DNA from: CAYWXK01 sp964462515
GTDB lineage: Bacteria; Planctomycetota; Phycisphaerae; Sedimentisphaerales; Anaerobacaceae
Direction: 5' to 3'
DNA length: 64,000 bases
Assembly: GCA_964462515.1 (NCBI GenBank)
Contig: CAYWXK010000009.1
Location: 38,667-102,666 of the forward strand
Shown here: piece after piece, positions 44,549 to 53,514 of the stretch
How positions within the stretch are numbered: position 1 is the stretch's first letter
How the letters are laid out: the number at the start of each line of letters is the position of its first letter
Made by a program: the position numbers and the translations under genes
Notes under the pieces: generated by a model
What the model was told of the DNA's origin: nothing
Database searches by the model: none
The model's input: only the letters and a program-made list of their open reading frames with translations

Positions 44549-45565
44549 ATGTTTATCGACGAGGCGAAAATCTGGGTCAAGGCAGGTGACGGCGGCAACG
44601 GGTGCGTCAGCTTCCGCCACGAAAAGTATGTCCCTAAAGGCGGCCCGGACGGAGGCGACGGCGGAAAGGGAGGCGATGTATTTTTTTTGGCCGACGAAAA
44701 TCTCGACACCTTGATAGATTTCACCGGCAAACATCATTGGCGCGCCAGAAATGGTCGGCCCGGCTCAGGAAACAACAGGCATGGAGCAGACGGAGAGGAA
44801 CTGGTAATCAAGGTCCCGCCGGGGACACTTATCTATGATGCCGAGTTGGAGCTGTTGCTGAAAGACCTCAATGAGTCTGGCTTGAAGGCTCGCATCTGCC
44901 GGGGCGGAAGAGGAGGAAAAGGTAATAAGGCCTTTGCAACGGCGACAAATCAAACGCCGAGAAATGCTGAACCCGGTAAAAAAGGCCAGGAAAGAAATAT
45001 CCGGCTGGAATTGAAGCTTATTGCCGATGTCGGTATTGTCGGTATGCCAAACGCCGGTAAAAGCACGCTCATCTCACGCTGCTCAGCGGCGAGGCCGAAG
45101 ATTGCCGACTATCCTTTCACAACAACTGAGCCGGTGCTCGGCATCGTAGAGTTAAGCGATTATCGCCGGTTCGTTATGGCCGACATCCCAGGCCTGATAG
45201 AAGGCGCCCACAAAGGTGCAGGACTTGGCTACGAATTCTTAAAGCACATAGAAAGGACTCGAATTATTGTCCATATACTTGATATAATGCCGGTAGATGG
45301 CTCTGAACCGGCGGCAAATTACAAAACCATTCGCAGCGAATTAGAGCATTACAGCAAAGCCCTCGCTGGAAAGCAGGAGGTCATCGTTGCCAATAAAATA
45401 GACCTCGACCCCGATGGCAAAAAAATAAAGTCCTTAAAAAGAAAACTTAAGAAAGAGATTCACCCTATTTCAGCGGTTACCGGCCAGGGTGTAAAAGAAC
45501 TGACCGAACTTTTGTGGCAAAAGGTCAAAGAAACAAAAAGCGAATCTGACGGTCGTTCTCAATAA
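44549..45565 (+). CDS. obgE: GTPase ObgE/CgtA
   Basis: Ribosome-associated GTPase that guards large-subunit assembly and stress responses. The Gly-rich Obg domain fills residues 1-155 (AKIWVKAGDGGNGCVSFRHE, GGPDGGDGGKGGDVFF), and the G domain starts at about 160 with G1 GMPNAGKST (165-173), the switch region AARPKIADYPFTTTEPVLG, G3 DIPGL and G4 NKID. The C-terminal OCT domain found in some members is absent, giving 338 residues. A perfect TATAAT lies at 44471-44476, though with only a poor -35 element; no Shine-Dalgarno sequence precedes the ATG. Confidence 0.97.
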   Translation: MFIDEAKIWVKAGDGGNGCVSFRHEKYVPKGGPDGGDGGKGGDVFFLADENLDTLIDFTGKHHWRARNGRPGSGNNRHGADGEELVIKVPPGTLIYDAELELLLKDLNESGLKARICRGGRGGKGNKAFATATNQTPRNAEPGKKGQERNIRLELKLIADVGIVGMPNAGKSTLISRCSAARPKIADYPFTTTEPVLGIVELSDYRRFVMADIPGLIEGAHKGAGLGYEFLKHIERTRIIVHILDIMPVDGSEPAANYKTIRSELEHYSKALAGKQEVIVANKIDLDPDGKKIKSLKRKLKKEIHPISAVTGQGVKELTELLWQKVKETKSESDGRSQ

Positions 45566-45585
45566 GGCGAGTAATTCCTGACGAA

Positions 45586-46671
45586 TCAGGGCGAGTATTT
45601 CGGCAGTTTTTCCAGCATCACCGGCAGGAGCTGGTCGAAAGGCTTGCCGCTCTTCTCAAAATCGGAGAGTAGCAGATACAGGGGCTTGAGCAGGGTGTAG
45701 CCTCCGTTCGTCAGATGGGTCACCTTGTTCTCGACACTTTTTTGGGCTGCCGGGTCCGATGTCTGCAGAACTGACAGCCGTGAGTCCAGAGCATGTACAA
45801 GACACTCATAGGTAAAAACGACTGGGTCCTGATAGGGTTTTGAGATTTCAGCATCTTTGCCCGCCACATAATACCTTTGAAGCTTGTCTTTGTATGGAGC
45901 AAAGTTGTCTTCCACTATCGGATTTATGATTGTGTGCAGGTATTCGTGAACATTCATATCGATGGAAGACCCGGGGCCATCTATTGAGTAGAAGTAGTTT
46001 TCGTACTTGGCGCCGCTTGCTGTGGCGTGTCTTTCGAGAGGGTTTGGTACCTGGACAATGATAAGCACATCGCTGCGACGCATTCTCAAGTAATCCCACA
46101 AAAAGGTCATTTGCCGTTTCATTCTCCCGAGGTCATACTTATTGATTTCCGCAAGGTAGTCACCCTTTACTTTGCCCCAGACCTCATCCAGCTTTGCTGT
46201 AACCCAGAAGTCATTAAGGACCTCTGGAAAATTTGCCAACAGCCGGCCGGTCCATGGATACCCCAGTTCTCCGTCAGGCCGAATACGCTTGAAGGGATAG
46301 TCCGAGCTGAGACTCAAGGCAAAATCCACGTATTGCCACGCACCCATCAACCGCGCTTTGTAGTACTCTCGCCAGGCGTTAAGCTTCTCCGGGCTGCGCA
46401 CCAGGTTGTCATCGACCATTTTGCGATCCTTGAGCCGAATAGGGTGCATCTGTGTGCCGGGTACTTCCTCATCATAGCCCGCAGCATTAAGAAAGGCCAT
46501 TACAGCAAATACCCTTCTGTCGGCTAAAACCATAAACCCATCGCCCTTTACCATTTCATCGAGATGGGTAAAACCTATCGGCTCAACGGATATATTGGGA
46601 ACGAACAAACCAGAACAGCCAGCTATGAACAAGCAAAGCAAAATCATAATGAATATCAGGTAGTTTCTCAC
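45586..46671 (-). CDS. putative metallopeptidase lipoprotein
   Basis: 361 residues from the GTG at 46671, which has GGAG 9 bases upstream and starts a good lipoprotein signal (RNYLIFIMILLCLFIAGC). An HEYLH motif, the HExxH zinc site of gluzincin-type peptidases, lies near residue 240 in DMNVHEYLHTIINPIVE. The third ligand could be the Glu in VFTYECLVHALDSR, about 55 residues later, which fits the DUF4932-like layout. Peptidase function is inferred from this site only. The gene is convergent with obgE, 20 bases from its stop. Confidence 0.7.
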   Translation of the reverse strand: MRNYLIFIMILLCLFIAGCSGLFVPNISVEPIGFTHLDEMVKGDGFMVLADRRVFAVMAFLNAAGYDEEVPGTQMHPIRLKDRKMVDDNLVRSPEKLNAWREYYKARLMGAWQYVDFALSLSSDYPFKRIRPDGELGYPWTGRLLANFPEVLNDFWVTAKLDEVWGKVKGDYLAEINKYDLGRMKRQMTFLWDYLRMRRSDVLIIVQVPNPLERHATASGAKYENYFYSIDGPGSSIDMNVHEYLHTIINPIVEDNFAPYKDKLQRYYVAGKDAEISKPYQDPVVFTYECLVHALDSRLSVLQTSDPAAQKSVENKVTHLTNGGYTLLKPLYLLLSDFEKSGKPFDQLLPVMLEKLPKYSP

Positions 46672-46792
46672 AGCAATAATCTCCAAATTTTTCGAAATCA
46701 GTCCTATGCTATACCAATCCGCCGACGAAACAACCTTATATTTGGAGTGCAAATCTGCATCAGCGTAACAGGATATTAATCGTCTTTCAATT

Positions 46793-47242
46793 TTATGGGA
46801 GTTTTTCGAGGTCGGCTAAATCTTGGTGTCTGCCGGAGGTTTTTTTGTTGAGTTTCAGGTGATTCAAGCTAATCAGATTGACTTTCACGCCGTCCAGAAC
46901 ATCCACGACTCGACGGGCGTAACATTCACTGAAATTGACGCCGGAAATTGTTGTAGCAATCTCTATCCTGACAGGAGGCACACCCATACGGACGACTTGC
47001 CATTCTTTCAGGAATAGTTCCGGCGACAGTTCCGGTAGGTCGAAGCCGAACTCTTTAAGGGCTGTAACTATCTTTTCCGCATTAGCTGGATTTATGGCAA
47101 TCCAGATGTCCATATCGGCAGTAGCCCGCGGATAGCCATAGTATCCAACCGCATATCCGCCGATAAGCAGATACTCAACGTTATGGGCGGCCAGTAACTT
47201 CAAGAACTCTTTGAAGTCGGGTGGCAGATGGGTCATAACCAT
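46793..47242 (-). CDS. nucleotidyltransferase-like protein (possible toxin-antitoxin component)
   Basis: 149 residues, MNT/AbiEii-like fold: YLLIGGYAVGYYGYPRATAD then MDIWI, where the paired acids D-x-D bind metal, and RMGVPPVRIEIATTISGV for the third acidic strand. LISLNHLKLNKKTSGRHQDL near the end is typical of the DUF6036/nucleotidyltransferase family. It may start at 47242 or at the second Met, 47236. Its start lies 62 bases inside the end of the small gene 47181-47387, a tight overlap that indicates one two-gene unit. Role as toxin, antitoxin or something else is open. Confidence 0.8.
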   Translation of the reverse strand: MVMTHLPPDFKEFLKLLAAHNVEYLLIGGYAVGYYGYPRATADMDIWIAINPANAEKIVTALKEFGFDLPELSPELFLKEWQVVRMGVPPVRIEIATTISGVNFSECYARRVVDVLDGVKVNLISLNHLKLNKKTSGRHQDLADLEKLP

Positions 47243-47387
47243 AGATAATTTGCCGCATCAATTCAACGGCTTCCAGACGTTCATAAGGGGTCTTAGAAAG
47301 CCAATATGATTTCTCATCTGATTCGTCAAATAGAGACCCTACAGAGAAAGCGGTTCTTTGTATCTTTGGAAAACTGATTTTGTCCAT
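47181..47387 (-). CDS. small partner protein of the nucleotidyltransferase
   Basis: 68 residues, starting at the ATG at 47387 (MDKISFPKIQRTAFSVGSL). It contains DEKSYWLSKTPYERLEAVEL then MRQIIYGYDPSATRLQRVLE, a conserved helix pair seen in short proteins encoded just before nucleotidyltransferase genes. The reading frame overlaps the next gene by 62 bases. No catalytic motif is present; a partner or antitoxin role is inferred from position only. Confidence 0.75.
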   Translation of the reverse strand: MDKISFPKIQRTAFSVGSLFDESDEKSYWLSKTPYERLEAVELMRQIIYGYDPSATRLQRVLEVTGRP

Positions 47388-47580
47388 ACGATAACTATAC
47401 CAGAATTGCAGGCATCTATCAAGGAAATACAACAGAAAATGCACGTAAATTGACAAGTTCAAAATAATATGGTAAAAAGGGCACAAAGTTGAAAGCATAA
47501 GGGCAAAAGTGCATAAGTGCACAGAAGGGGTCAGGAGTCAGAAGCCGTTTTGACGCGATACGCAGGACGCAGGACGCATT

Positions 47581-48381
47581 ATGAATATTGTCGCAATAGA
47601 TATTGGCAATACAAATATCGATATCGGGCTTTTTCTCGATGGCGAAGAGCAATTTATTAAATCCTTTGCAGGGGAGTTCCGCGAAGAACTTACAAATTGT
47701 CTTAAGTTCGCCTGGGGGGAAATCCCTGTTGCGGAAAGCTCAAAAGAAGGAAAGCGCAATGGCGTAATCGTTATAAGCAGCGTCAAGCCCGCCTGGACCG
47801 AGCTAATCGCGAATATAATCGGGGACAAGCTGGGCGAAAAGGTTCACATCATAGGTAAAGACATACCCCTGCCAATTACCTGCTGGATAGATGAACCCGG
47901 TAAAGTTGGCACCGATAGACTCGTTGCAGCAGCAGCGGCCTACGCTGTTGTCGAAGATGCGGTAGTTGTAGCCGACCTTGGCACCGCTGTTACTATCGAC
48001 TTAGTTGACCAGAACGGAATTTTTCAAGGCGGCGTTATATGTCCGGGCTTTGAAATCAGTGCAAAGGCCCTGAATGAAAATACCGCTCAACTGCCGAAGG
48101 TTACGGTTACTAAGCCCGAGGGACCTTTTGGCAAAAATACTGTCGAAGCCATAAATTGTGGATTATATTACTCTATAATTGGCGCTCTTGAGGAAATTAT
48201 CAGGCGTTATGCAGAGAAGATTGGCAGATGGCCGCAGACAATCATCACCGGCTCCGGTGCAAAGCTCATAAAAGATGACTGCCAGTTCATAGACAGCTAT
48301 GTGCCAAACCTTGTCATAAAAGGTATTGTCTTAGCCTACCAGAAGTATATCGAAGAAAAGAGCACCATCCCTGACCAATGA
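47581..48381 (+). CDS. coaX: type III pantothenate kinase
   Basis: First step of coenzyme A synthesis: ATP-dependent phosphorylation of pantothenate. The 266 residues contain the ASKHA phosphate motifs DIGNTN (6-11), VGTDRLVAAAAAYA and VVADLGTAVTIDLVD, then FQGGVICPGFEISAKAL and a closing TIITGSGAKLI. This is the CoaX form, which is typical of planctomycetes. The stop overlaps the next gene's start by four bases (ATGA), so the two are translationally coupled. An ACGCAGG repeat precedes the ATG and may include its ribosome-binding site (AGGA). Confidence 0.95.
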   Translation: MNIVAIDIGNTNIDIGLFLDGEEQFIKSFAGEFREELTNCLKFAWGEIPVAESSKEGKRNGVIVISSVKPAWTELIANIIGDKLGEKVHIIGKDIPLPITCWIDEPGKVGTDRLVAAAAAYAVVEDAVVVADLGTAVTIDLVDQNGIFQGGVICPGFEISAKALNENTAQLPKVTVTKPEGPFGKNTVEAINCGLYYSIIGALEEIIRRYAEKIGRWPQTIITGSGAKLIKDDCQFIDSYVPNLVIKGIVLAYQKYIEEKSTIPDQ

Positions 48382-49559
48382 GCACTTTTGCTGCAGTAAT
48401 GACCGGCAAGGGCACCGCTGCGATATCAACTATCCAGCTTTTTGGCGATACAGCAGAAGCCGTTATAAAAAAAATATTCAGACCGGCCGGACAAAAACCG
48501 GTCGAATTAAGACCTACCAAAATTCTGCTCGGCACCATCATCAATCAACAAAGCGAAACCATCGACCAGGTTACAATCGGCTGCGAAGGTCATGACAACA
48601 TCGCCATACATTGCCACGGCAATCCGCTTATCGTTGAAATGATAATGCAGCAACTTCAGCGTAATGGAGTCGTGCTACTGACGGCAGAAGAGCTTCTAAC
48701 TAAAATGCTGACGGCTGGAAAACCAGAAAGCACAATAACACTTGAAGCCAAATTAGCCCAGTTGAAGGCACAAACAATCGAGGGTGCCAGGATAATTGCA
48801 AACCAAATTGAAAATGGCCTAAGCAAAAAAGCGACACAGTGGATACAGAATACAGATGCAATTTCTCTTGAGGAAATAATATCCGACGCCGAGCAGATAC
48901 TTCGTGACAGCCAGGTAGCAAAATTGATTATCGAAGGCTGTATAGCAGTTCTGGCGGGTCCGCCAAATACCGGTAAAAGCACCCTCTTAAACTGCTTGGC
49001 CGGCAGACAGAAAGCTATCGTAAGTGAGATTAAAGGCACAACCCGAGACTGGGTATCTGCCCGATGCCAGATTGGCCCTCTTTCTATCGAGCTAATCGAC
49101 ACGGCGGGGCTGGATGAAAATCGCGAATCAATCTCCCTGGGGGCTGTTGCAAAAGCTGCTCAGGAAAAAACTGTCGAAATTTTAGACCGGGCAGACCTTA
49201 TCTTGCTGGTTCTGGATAATAGTCAGCCCGAAAACCTCATTGATGGCCGCCTCGTAAAAAAAATCACCGACAAAAAAATCTTAACTATCCTGAACAAATC
49301 CGACTTGCCGGCCAGATTCGACGCAGGTAAACTCCCCCTAATTTTAGGCAATATAGTTTACATAAGCGCCAAGTTCGGCACCGGAATCGAAAATCTGACA
49401 AAAAAAATCCTGCAAATCTGCGGCGTTGACGGCTTCGATTTTCACACCACTGTATGCTTTACCAGCCGGCAGGAAAACCTTCTAAAACAATTGAGAAATT
49501 CCAAATCTAAAAAGCAGGCGGTCTCGTTTATAACGGAGTTGTTAAACGGCAAGGTATAG
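48378..49559 (+). CDS. MnmE-like GTPase lacking the C-terminal catalytic cysteine
   Basis: 393 residues, shorter than the usual 450. It has the three-part MnmE layout: an N-terminal folate-type domain (about 1-110, with IAIHCHGNPLIVEMIMQQL), a helical domain and an inserted G domain with G1 GPPNTGKST (194-202), the KGTTRDW G2 loop, G3 DTAGL (241-245) and G4 NKSD (306-309). Real MnmE ends in FCIGK, whose Cys is needed to modify U34 of tRNA. Here the protein ends ITELLNGKV, with no Cys and with the preceding helices shortened. Other residues are also divergent at the start. It may be a GTPase that lost the tRNA reaction. No mnmG is in the window. Confidence 0.8.
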   Translation: MSTFAAVMTGKGTAAISTIQLFGDTAEAVIKKIFRPAGQKPVELRPTKILLGTIINQQSETIDQVTIGCEGHDNIAIHCHGNPLIVEMIMQQLQRNGVVLLTAEELLTKMLTAGKPESTITLEAKLAQLKAQTIEGARIIANQIENGLSKKATQWIQNTDAISLEEIISDAEQILRDSQVAKLIIEGCIAVLAGPPNTGKSTLLNCLAGRQKAIVSEIKGTTRDWVSARCQIGPLSIELIDTAGLDENRESISLGAVAKAAQEKTVEILDRADLILLVLDNSQPENLIDGRLVKKITDKKILTILNKSDLPARFDAGKLPLILGNIVYISAKFGTGIENLTKKILQICGVDGFDFHTTVCFTSRQENLLKQLRNSKSKKQAVSFITELLNGKV

Positions 49560-49716
49560 GGTCGCCTCTGTCCATCAAAAAGATATCTGTTGAAAAAAAA
49601 CAATAGGAGGTTCCCTGCCTATATGCTAAAATTGTGAAAGCTGTTCAACACAGTACCTTGCTATTAGAATTTTACGAAAAAATACCGATTTTGTTGAAAA
49701 TTCCTGCAGTTCAGAT

Positions 49717-49745
49717 TTGACATCAAGGAGTCTTGATGTTATAAT
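49717..49745 (+). promoter_or_regulatory. consensus promoter with embedded palindromic operator for the toxin-antitoxin genes
   Basis: Perfect TTGACA (49717-49722), 17-base spacer, perfect TATAAT (49740-49745). The spacer and the end of the -35 box form an 8-bp inverted repeat, ACATCAAG and CTTGATGT around GAGT (49720-49739). A dimeric antitoxin bound there would block RNA polymerase, as expected for self-repression. Confidence 0.8.
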
Positions 49746-49765
49746 GTTAATATAGAGGTAATTAT

Positions 49766-49999
49766 ATGAATACGCATACAAAAAGAACCACGGTTTATCT
49801 GGATTCCGATTTGCATCATGCGCTACGCATAAAAGCAGCAGAAACAGAGCGTTCTATGTCAGAGTTGGTTGCCGAAGCAGTAAAATTATCATTAGCAGAA
49901 GATGCGGTTGACATAGCAGCTTTCGATGAGCGTAGAAGAGAGCCAAGCCTTGCATTTGATGATGTCTTGAAGAGGCTCAAGGCAAATGGCAAAATATAA
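49766..49999 (+). CDS. ribbon-helix-helix antitoxin (RelB/CopG-like)
   Basis: 77 residues. The first half is a ribbon-helix-helix DNA-binding motif: KRTTVYLDSDLHHALRIKAA then ETERSMSELVAEAVKLSL. The charged C-terminal half (DERRREPSLAFDDVLKRLKA) should wrap the toxin. It binds its own promoter, which carries a palindrome between the -35 and -10 boxes. AGAGGT lies 6 bases before the ATG. The next gene starts 14 bases inside its 3' end. Confidence 0.92.
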   Translation: MNTHTKRTTVYLDSDLHHALRIKAAETERSMSELVAEAVKLSLAEDAVDIAAFDERRREPSLAFDDVLKRLKANGKI

Positions 50000-50246
50000 A
50001 ATAACTATAAAAAAGTCTGCTGCAAAAGAGCTGGAAGACATTCACAAAAAAGACCTACGAAGAATAGTCAAACGCATTCAATCACTTACTCAGAATCCAA
50101 GACCTCATGGCTGTCAGAAGCTGTCGGGACAAAGCCGCTTCCGCTTTCGTCAGGGAGATTACAGAATAGTTTATTCTATCGATGACAAAGACTGTATAGT
50201 TGATATAGTCAAAATCGGCCACAGGAGAGAAATCTATCGTTTATAA
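49986..50246 (+). CDS. RelE/ParE-family toxin
   Basis: 86 residues with the RelE/ParE layout: ITIKKSAAKELEDIHKKDLR at the start, a middle QNPRPHGCQKLSGQSRFRFR and QGDYRIVYSIDDKDCIVDIV, ending with KIGHRREIYR. The R..GDYRIVY strand and the terminal H-R-R-x-I-Y are the conserved region used for mRNA cleavage in ribosome-dependent RelE relatives. It overlaps the antitoxin gene by 14 bases. Whether it cleaves mRNA or inhibits gyrase (ParE-type) cannot be told, although the HRREIY tail favours the RelE-like group. Confidence 0.92.
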   Translation: MAKYKITIKKSAAKELEDIHKKDLRRIVKRIQSLTQNPRPHGCQKLSGQSRFRFRQGDYRIVYSIDDKDCIVDIVKIGHRREIYRL

Positions 50247-50345
50247 TCCTTAATGTGCCCTAAAGAGCACTTTTATATGTGATTTTCTATTTCTATATCC
50301 GCACCAGCGAAAGCTCAACATCAGGTATCCTCAATCACCACAGAG

Positions 50346-50373
50346 TTGTTAAAGGGGTCGCTTAGTGTATAAT
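50346..50373 (+). promoter_or_regulatory. promoter giving a probably leaderless mutS mRNA
   Basis: TTGTTA is followed after 16 bases by perfect TATAAT (50368-50373). The mutS ATG begins at 50382, only 8 bases after the -10 box, so the transcript should start within about 0-3 bases of the start codon. No Shine-Dalgarno sequence is present upstream of that ATG, which fits leaderless translation. Confidence 0.65.
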
Positions 50374-50381
50374 CTGCACCT

Positions 50382-53009
50382 ATGGTGGAAGGAATAGAAA
50401 AACTAACGCCTGCGATGAAGCAGTTTCATCAGTTCAAGCGAAAATACCCCGACTGCATACTTTTTTTCCGGATGGGTGATTTCTACGAGACCTTCTACGA
50501 AGACGCCAAAACTTGCTCAAAGGCTCTTGGACTGACTCTGACCAGCCGAAATAAAGGCGACAATCCTATTCCCCTTGCCGGTGTCCCATATCACGCGGTC
50601 GATGGGTATCTAAAAAAGATGTTGGAGGCCGGCTATAAAGTCGCAGTCTGTGAGCAGGTCGAAGACCCCAGGACCGCAAAGGGAGTTGTCAAGCGCGACA
50701 TCGTCCGGATTGTAACACCCGGCACGCTTACCGATGATATTCTGCTGAATGCCAAAGAAGATAATTTTCTCTGTGCCATCGGTCTGGGCACAAAAAACAA
50801 TTCTGCTATCAGTTGGGTCGATGTTTCGACAGGCCATTTTTTTGTTCAGCAAGTGCCTGAAGAGAAACTCTTAGATGAGCTGCTGCGGCTTTCACCGGCT
50901 GAGTGTCTGCTGCCCGACAGGCGCGGCGAACTATTTGAGGCTGAAACGAAAAAGCTCATCAAGGATATCTCTCAGTTGACCAAAGCAAGTATAACGGAGC
51001 GGCCAAGCTGGTATTTCGACTCATATCAGGCAAGGCAGAGATTATTAAAGCACTTTGGCATCGCCACACTTGAGGGCTTTGGCATCGGTGATGGTGACGA
51101 TTCACTCATTCCACCTGCCGGCGCCATTATTGAATACCTTAATGAGACACAAAAGACAACGCTCGGCCACATCAGGAATCTGAAGAAAATCGAGCACCGC
51201 AACTTTTTGCAAATCGACCCGGCGTCCTTGCGAAGTCTGGAGGTCCTGCAAACCATTCGCACTGAAAGTAAAAAGGGGACGCTTTTAGACTGCCTCGACC
51301 AGACACTGACAGGTATGGGCGGCAGGATGCTGAGAGGCTGGCTCTGTATGCCGCTGTGCGACCTCGGCGCTATTGAGCTGCGCCAGGATGCTATCGAAGA
51401 ATTTAAAAACGCTGATAGTAATTTAGCTGACATTCGCAAACTACTGGCAAATATATCCGATACCGAAAGGATTGCAGCCCGCATCAGCACGCTCCGGGTT
51501 ACGCCGAGGGACTTTGTTGCCCTTGTGGGGACGCTGCGACAAATACCAAGATTACGACAAATCCTGCAGCAATTCGAGGCCGACTTACTTAGGCGTTTGG
51601 CCGGCCAATGTGACAGTATGGACGAATTGGCTGATTTGCTTGAAGCGGCAATTGAGCCGGAATGTCCCTCACATCTTCGCGATGGCGGCGTAATAAAAGC
51701 GGGCTTTAACCAGGAGCTTGGCCGTCTTCGCTCAATTTCCAAAGATGGCCAAAGCTGGCTGCGAAACTACCAGAAAGAACAGGCCCAGCGAACCGGAATT
51801 GCGAATCTAAAAATCGGCTATAATCAAGTCTTCGGCTACTATATCGAAGTAAGTCACTCGGCAGCAGATAAGGTCCCTGCTGACTATGTCCGCAAACAAA
51901 CAATCAAAAATGCGGAGCGTTACATTACCAAAGAACTGAAAGAATACGAGACGCAGGTCCTCGGCGCTGAGGAAAAGGCGCTCGAATTGGAGCAGCAAAT
52001 CTTCGATGACATCCGCCGCCAGGCAGCACAGTATATTGGCCGGCTGCAAGCTCTGGCTGATACTCTTGCCCAACTGGATTGTCTCGGTGCCCTTGCCTAC
52101 CTTGCGAAACGGCGAAATTACATCCGTCCCAAAATCACCAACGGCGGCGAAATTATCATTCACGATGGAAAACATCCGGTTCTTGCTGAAACTCTCGGCT
52201 CCGAATTTGTGCCCAACGATGTTGAGATGGGTGATAGTGCTGGTGACATCCTCGTTATCACAGGTCCCAATATGTCCGGCAAAAGCACCTATATAAGGCA
52301 GGCAGCACTGCTTGTTTTGATGACGCAGACCGGCTCATTTATACCAGCCAAAGATGCCCAGATTGGCATAGTCGATAGAATCTTTACCCGCGTGGGCGCT
52401 TCCGATGAGCTTGTTCGGGGACAATCCACGTTTATGGTCGAAATGACCGAAACCGCCAACATTATTAACAACGCCACCGAACGGTCGCTTGTCATACTCG
52501 ATGAAGTTGGCCGCGGCACAAGCACTTACGATGGCCTAGCCCTCGCCTGGGCGATTACCGAGCACATCGCAAACAAGATAAAATGCCGAACGCTTTTCGC
52601 AACACACTATCACGAGCTAACCGAATTAGCCGAGCTATTTACTAATATCAAAAACTGCAATGTATCTGTCCGTGAATGGATGGACGAGGTCGTTTTTCTA
52701 TATAAAATTCTGCCCGGCGGAACCGATAAAAGTTACGGCATCCACGTAGCAAAACTGGCCGGCGTCCCTCAACCAATCCTCGAGCGCAGCAAAGAAATCT
52801 TAGAAGAATTAGAGAGCGCCTTCACCAAAGAAGTTACCAGCGACCGCCTGGCAAAGCACAAAACCAAGCAGCCGGACAAAGACACCCTTTTTGTCCAGAA
52901 ACACAAATCCGTCCTCGAAAAACTGGCCGCAACGAATATTAACAACCTTACCCCCATAGAGGCGATCAATCTGTTGAACCAAATCAAAAATGAAATAAAT
53001 GAAAAGTAA
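50382..53009 (+). CDS. mutS: DNA mismatch repair protein MutS
   Basis: Binds mismatches and recruits MutL. The protein is 875 residues, a normal length. It starts with the mismatch-recognition domain, LTPAMKQFHQFKRKYPDCIL then FFRMGDFYETFYEDA, carrying the Phe-x-Glu of the DNA wedge (GDFYETF). The ATPase has Walker A GPNMSGKST at 628-636, TRVGASDELVRGQSTFMVEM, Walker B VILDEVGRGTSTYDGLALAW and FATHYHELTELA. The C-terminal helix-turn-helix and dimerisation part is present. It starts at the ATG at 50382 from a promoter that should yield a leaderless mRNA. Confidence 0.98.
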   Translation: MVEGIEKLTPAMKQFHQFKRKYPDCILFFRMGDFYETFYEDAKTCSKALGLTLTSRNKGDNPIPLAGVPYHAVDGYLKKMLEAGYKVAVCEQVEDPRTAKGVVKRDIVRIVTPGTLTDDILLNAKEDNFLCAIGLGTKNNSAISWVDVSTGHFFVQQVPEEKLLDELLRLSPAECLLPDRRGELFEAETKKLIKDISQLTKASITERPSWYFDSYQARQRLLKHFGIATLEGFGIGDGDDSLIPPAGAIIEYLNETQKTTLGHIRNLKKIEHRNFLQIDPASLRSLEVLQTIRTESKKGTLLDCLDQTLTGMGGRMLRGWLCMPLCDLGAIELRQDAIEEFKNADSNLADIRKLLANISDTERIAARISTLRVTPRDFVALVGTLRQIPRLRQILQQFEADLLRRLAGQCDSMDELADLLEAAIEPECPSHLRDGGVIKAGFNQELGRLRSISKDGQSWLRNYQKEQAQRTGIANLKIGYNQVFGYYIEVSHSAADKVPADYVRKQTIKNAERYITKELKEYETQVLGAEEKALELEQQIFDDIRRQAAQYIGRLQALADTLAQLDCLGALAYLAKRRNYIRPKITNGGEIIIHDGKHPVLAETLGSEFVPNDVEMGDSAGDILVITGPNMSGKSTYIRQAALLVLMTQTGSFIPAKDAQIGIVDRIFTRVGASDELVRGQSTFMVEMTETANIINNATERSLVILDEVGRGTSTYDGLALAWAITEHIANKIKCRTLFATHYHELTELAELFTNIKNCNVSVREWMDEVVFLYKILPGGTDKSYGIHVAKLAGVPQPILERSKEILEELESAFTKEVTSDRLAKHKTKQPDKDTLFVQKHKSVLEKLAATNINNLTPIEAINLLNQIKNEINEK

Positions 53010-53091
53010 AATATAAGAAGTGAACAGGTGTGGTCATTGCCTGTTCTCCGCGTCCTTTGCGGCGAACACCTCACAACAAGCAGACATCAAG

Positions 53092-53514
53092 CTATTTTTC
53101 CAGATTTACCAAATGCGCTTTTAAGAATTTTTCTATGGCCTTGACGGTTTCATCTTTGACGGTGCGAGGGCTCTGGGCGACCCAGACGGTAAAGTTGTAA
53201 AGCTCCTGTGTATCGACCTTGACCCATTTTTTATTTCTGTATAGGAACACAAACAAGGTAGTCATCGCGACCCTTTTATTGCCGTTTTGAAAAGGATGAT
53301 TTTTAATCAGAAGATAAAAAAGGAACGCCGCCTTGGATACAAGGGTCGGATACAGAGACTTACCAGAGAATCTTTGAAAAGGAGTAGCCAGGCAGCTTTC
53401 CAGCACATTGGGAAAACGACTCGAGAAATCCGGAATCGGCTCATCAAAAGATAGTTTCTCCTTGGCCAGTTTGAAAGCAATGTATTCTACCTCTTGTAAA
53501 GTGATGCTCTTCAT
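53092..53514 (-). CDS. Fic/Doc-family toxin
   Basis: 140 residues, short Doc-like form. The active-site motif is HPFQNGNKR (73-81), a Doc-type variant (HxFx(N/D)xNKR) in which the usual Fic GNGR is replaced by GNKR. Doc phosphorylates elongation factor Tu; Fic proteins transfer AMP. The N-terminal part and the FVFLYRNKKWVK segment match Doc. It directly follows a helix-turn-helix gene, the stop and start codons sharing one base (TAATG). Confidence 0.88.
   Translation of the reverse strand: MKSITLQEVEYIAFKLAKEKLSFDEPIPDFSSRFPNVLESCLATPFQRFSGKSLYPTLVSKAAFLFYLLIKNHPFQNGNKRVAMTTLFVFLYRNKKWVKVDTQELYNFTVWVAQSPRTVKDETVKAIEKFLKAHLVNLEK

Noticed and set aside
45566..45585. Terminator between obgE and the metallopeptidase gene
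   Set aside because: The CCTGA/TCAGG hairpin is only 5 bp and has no T-run on either side.
51026..51742. Open frame opposite mutS (238 codons)
   Set aside because: Low-complexity Ser/Arg-rich sequence with no family signs; it lies inside a certain mutS gene.
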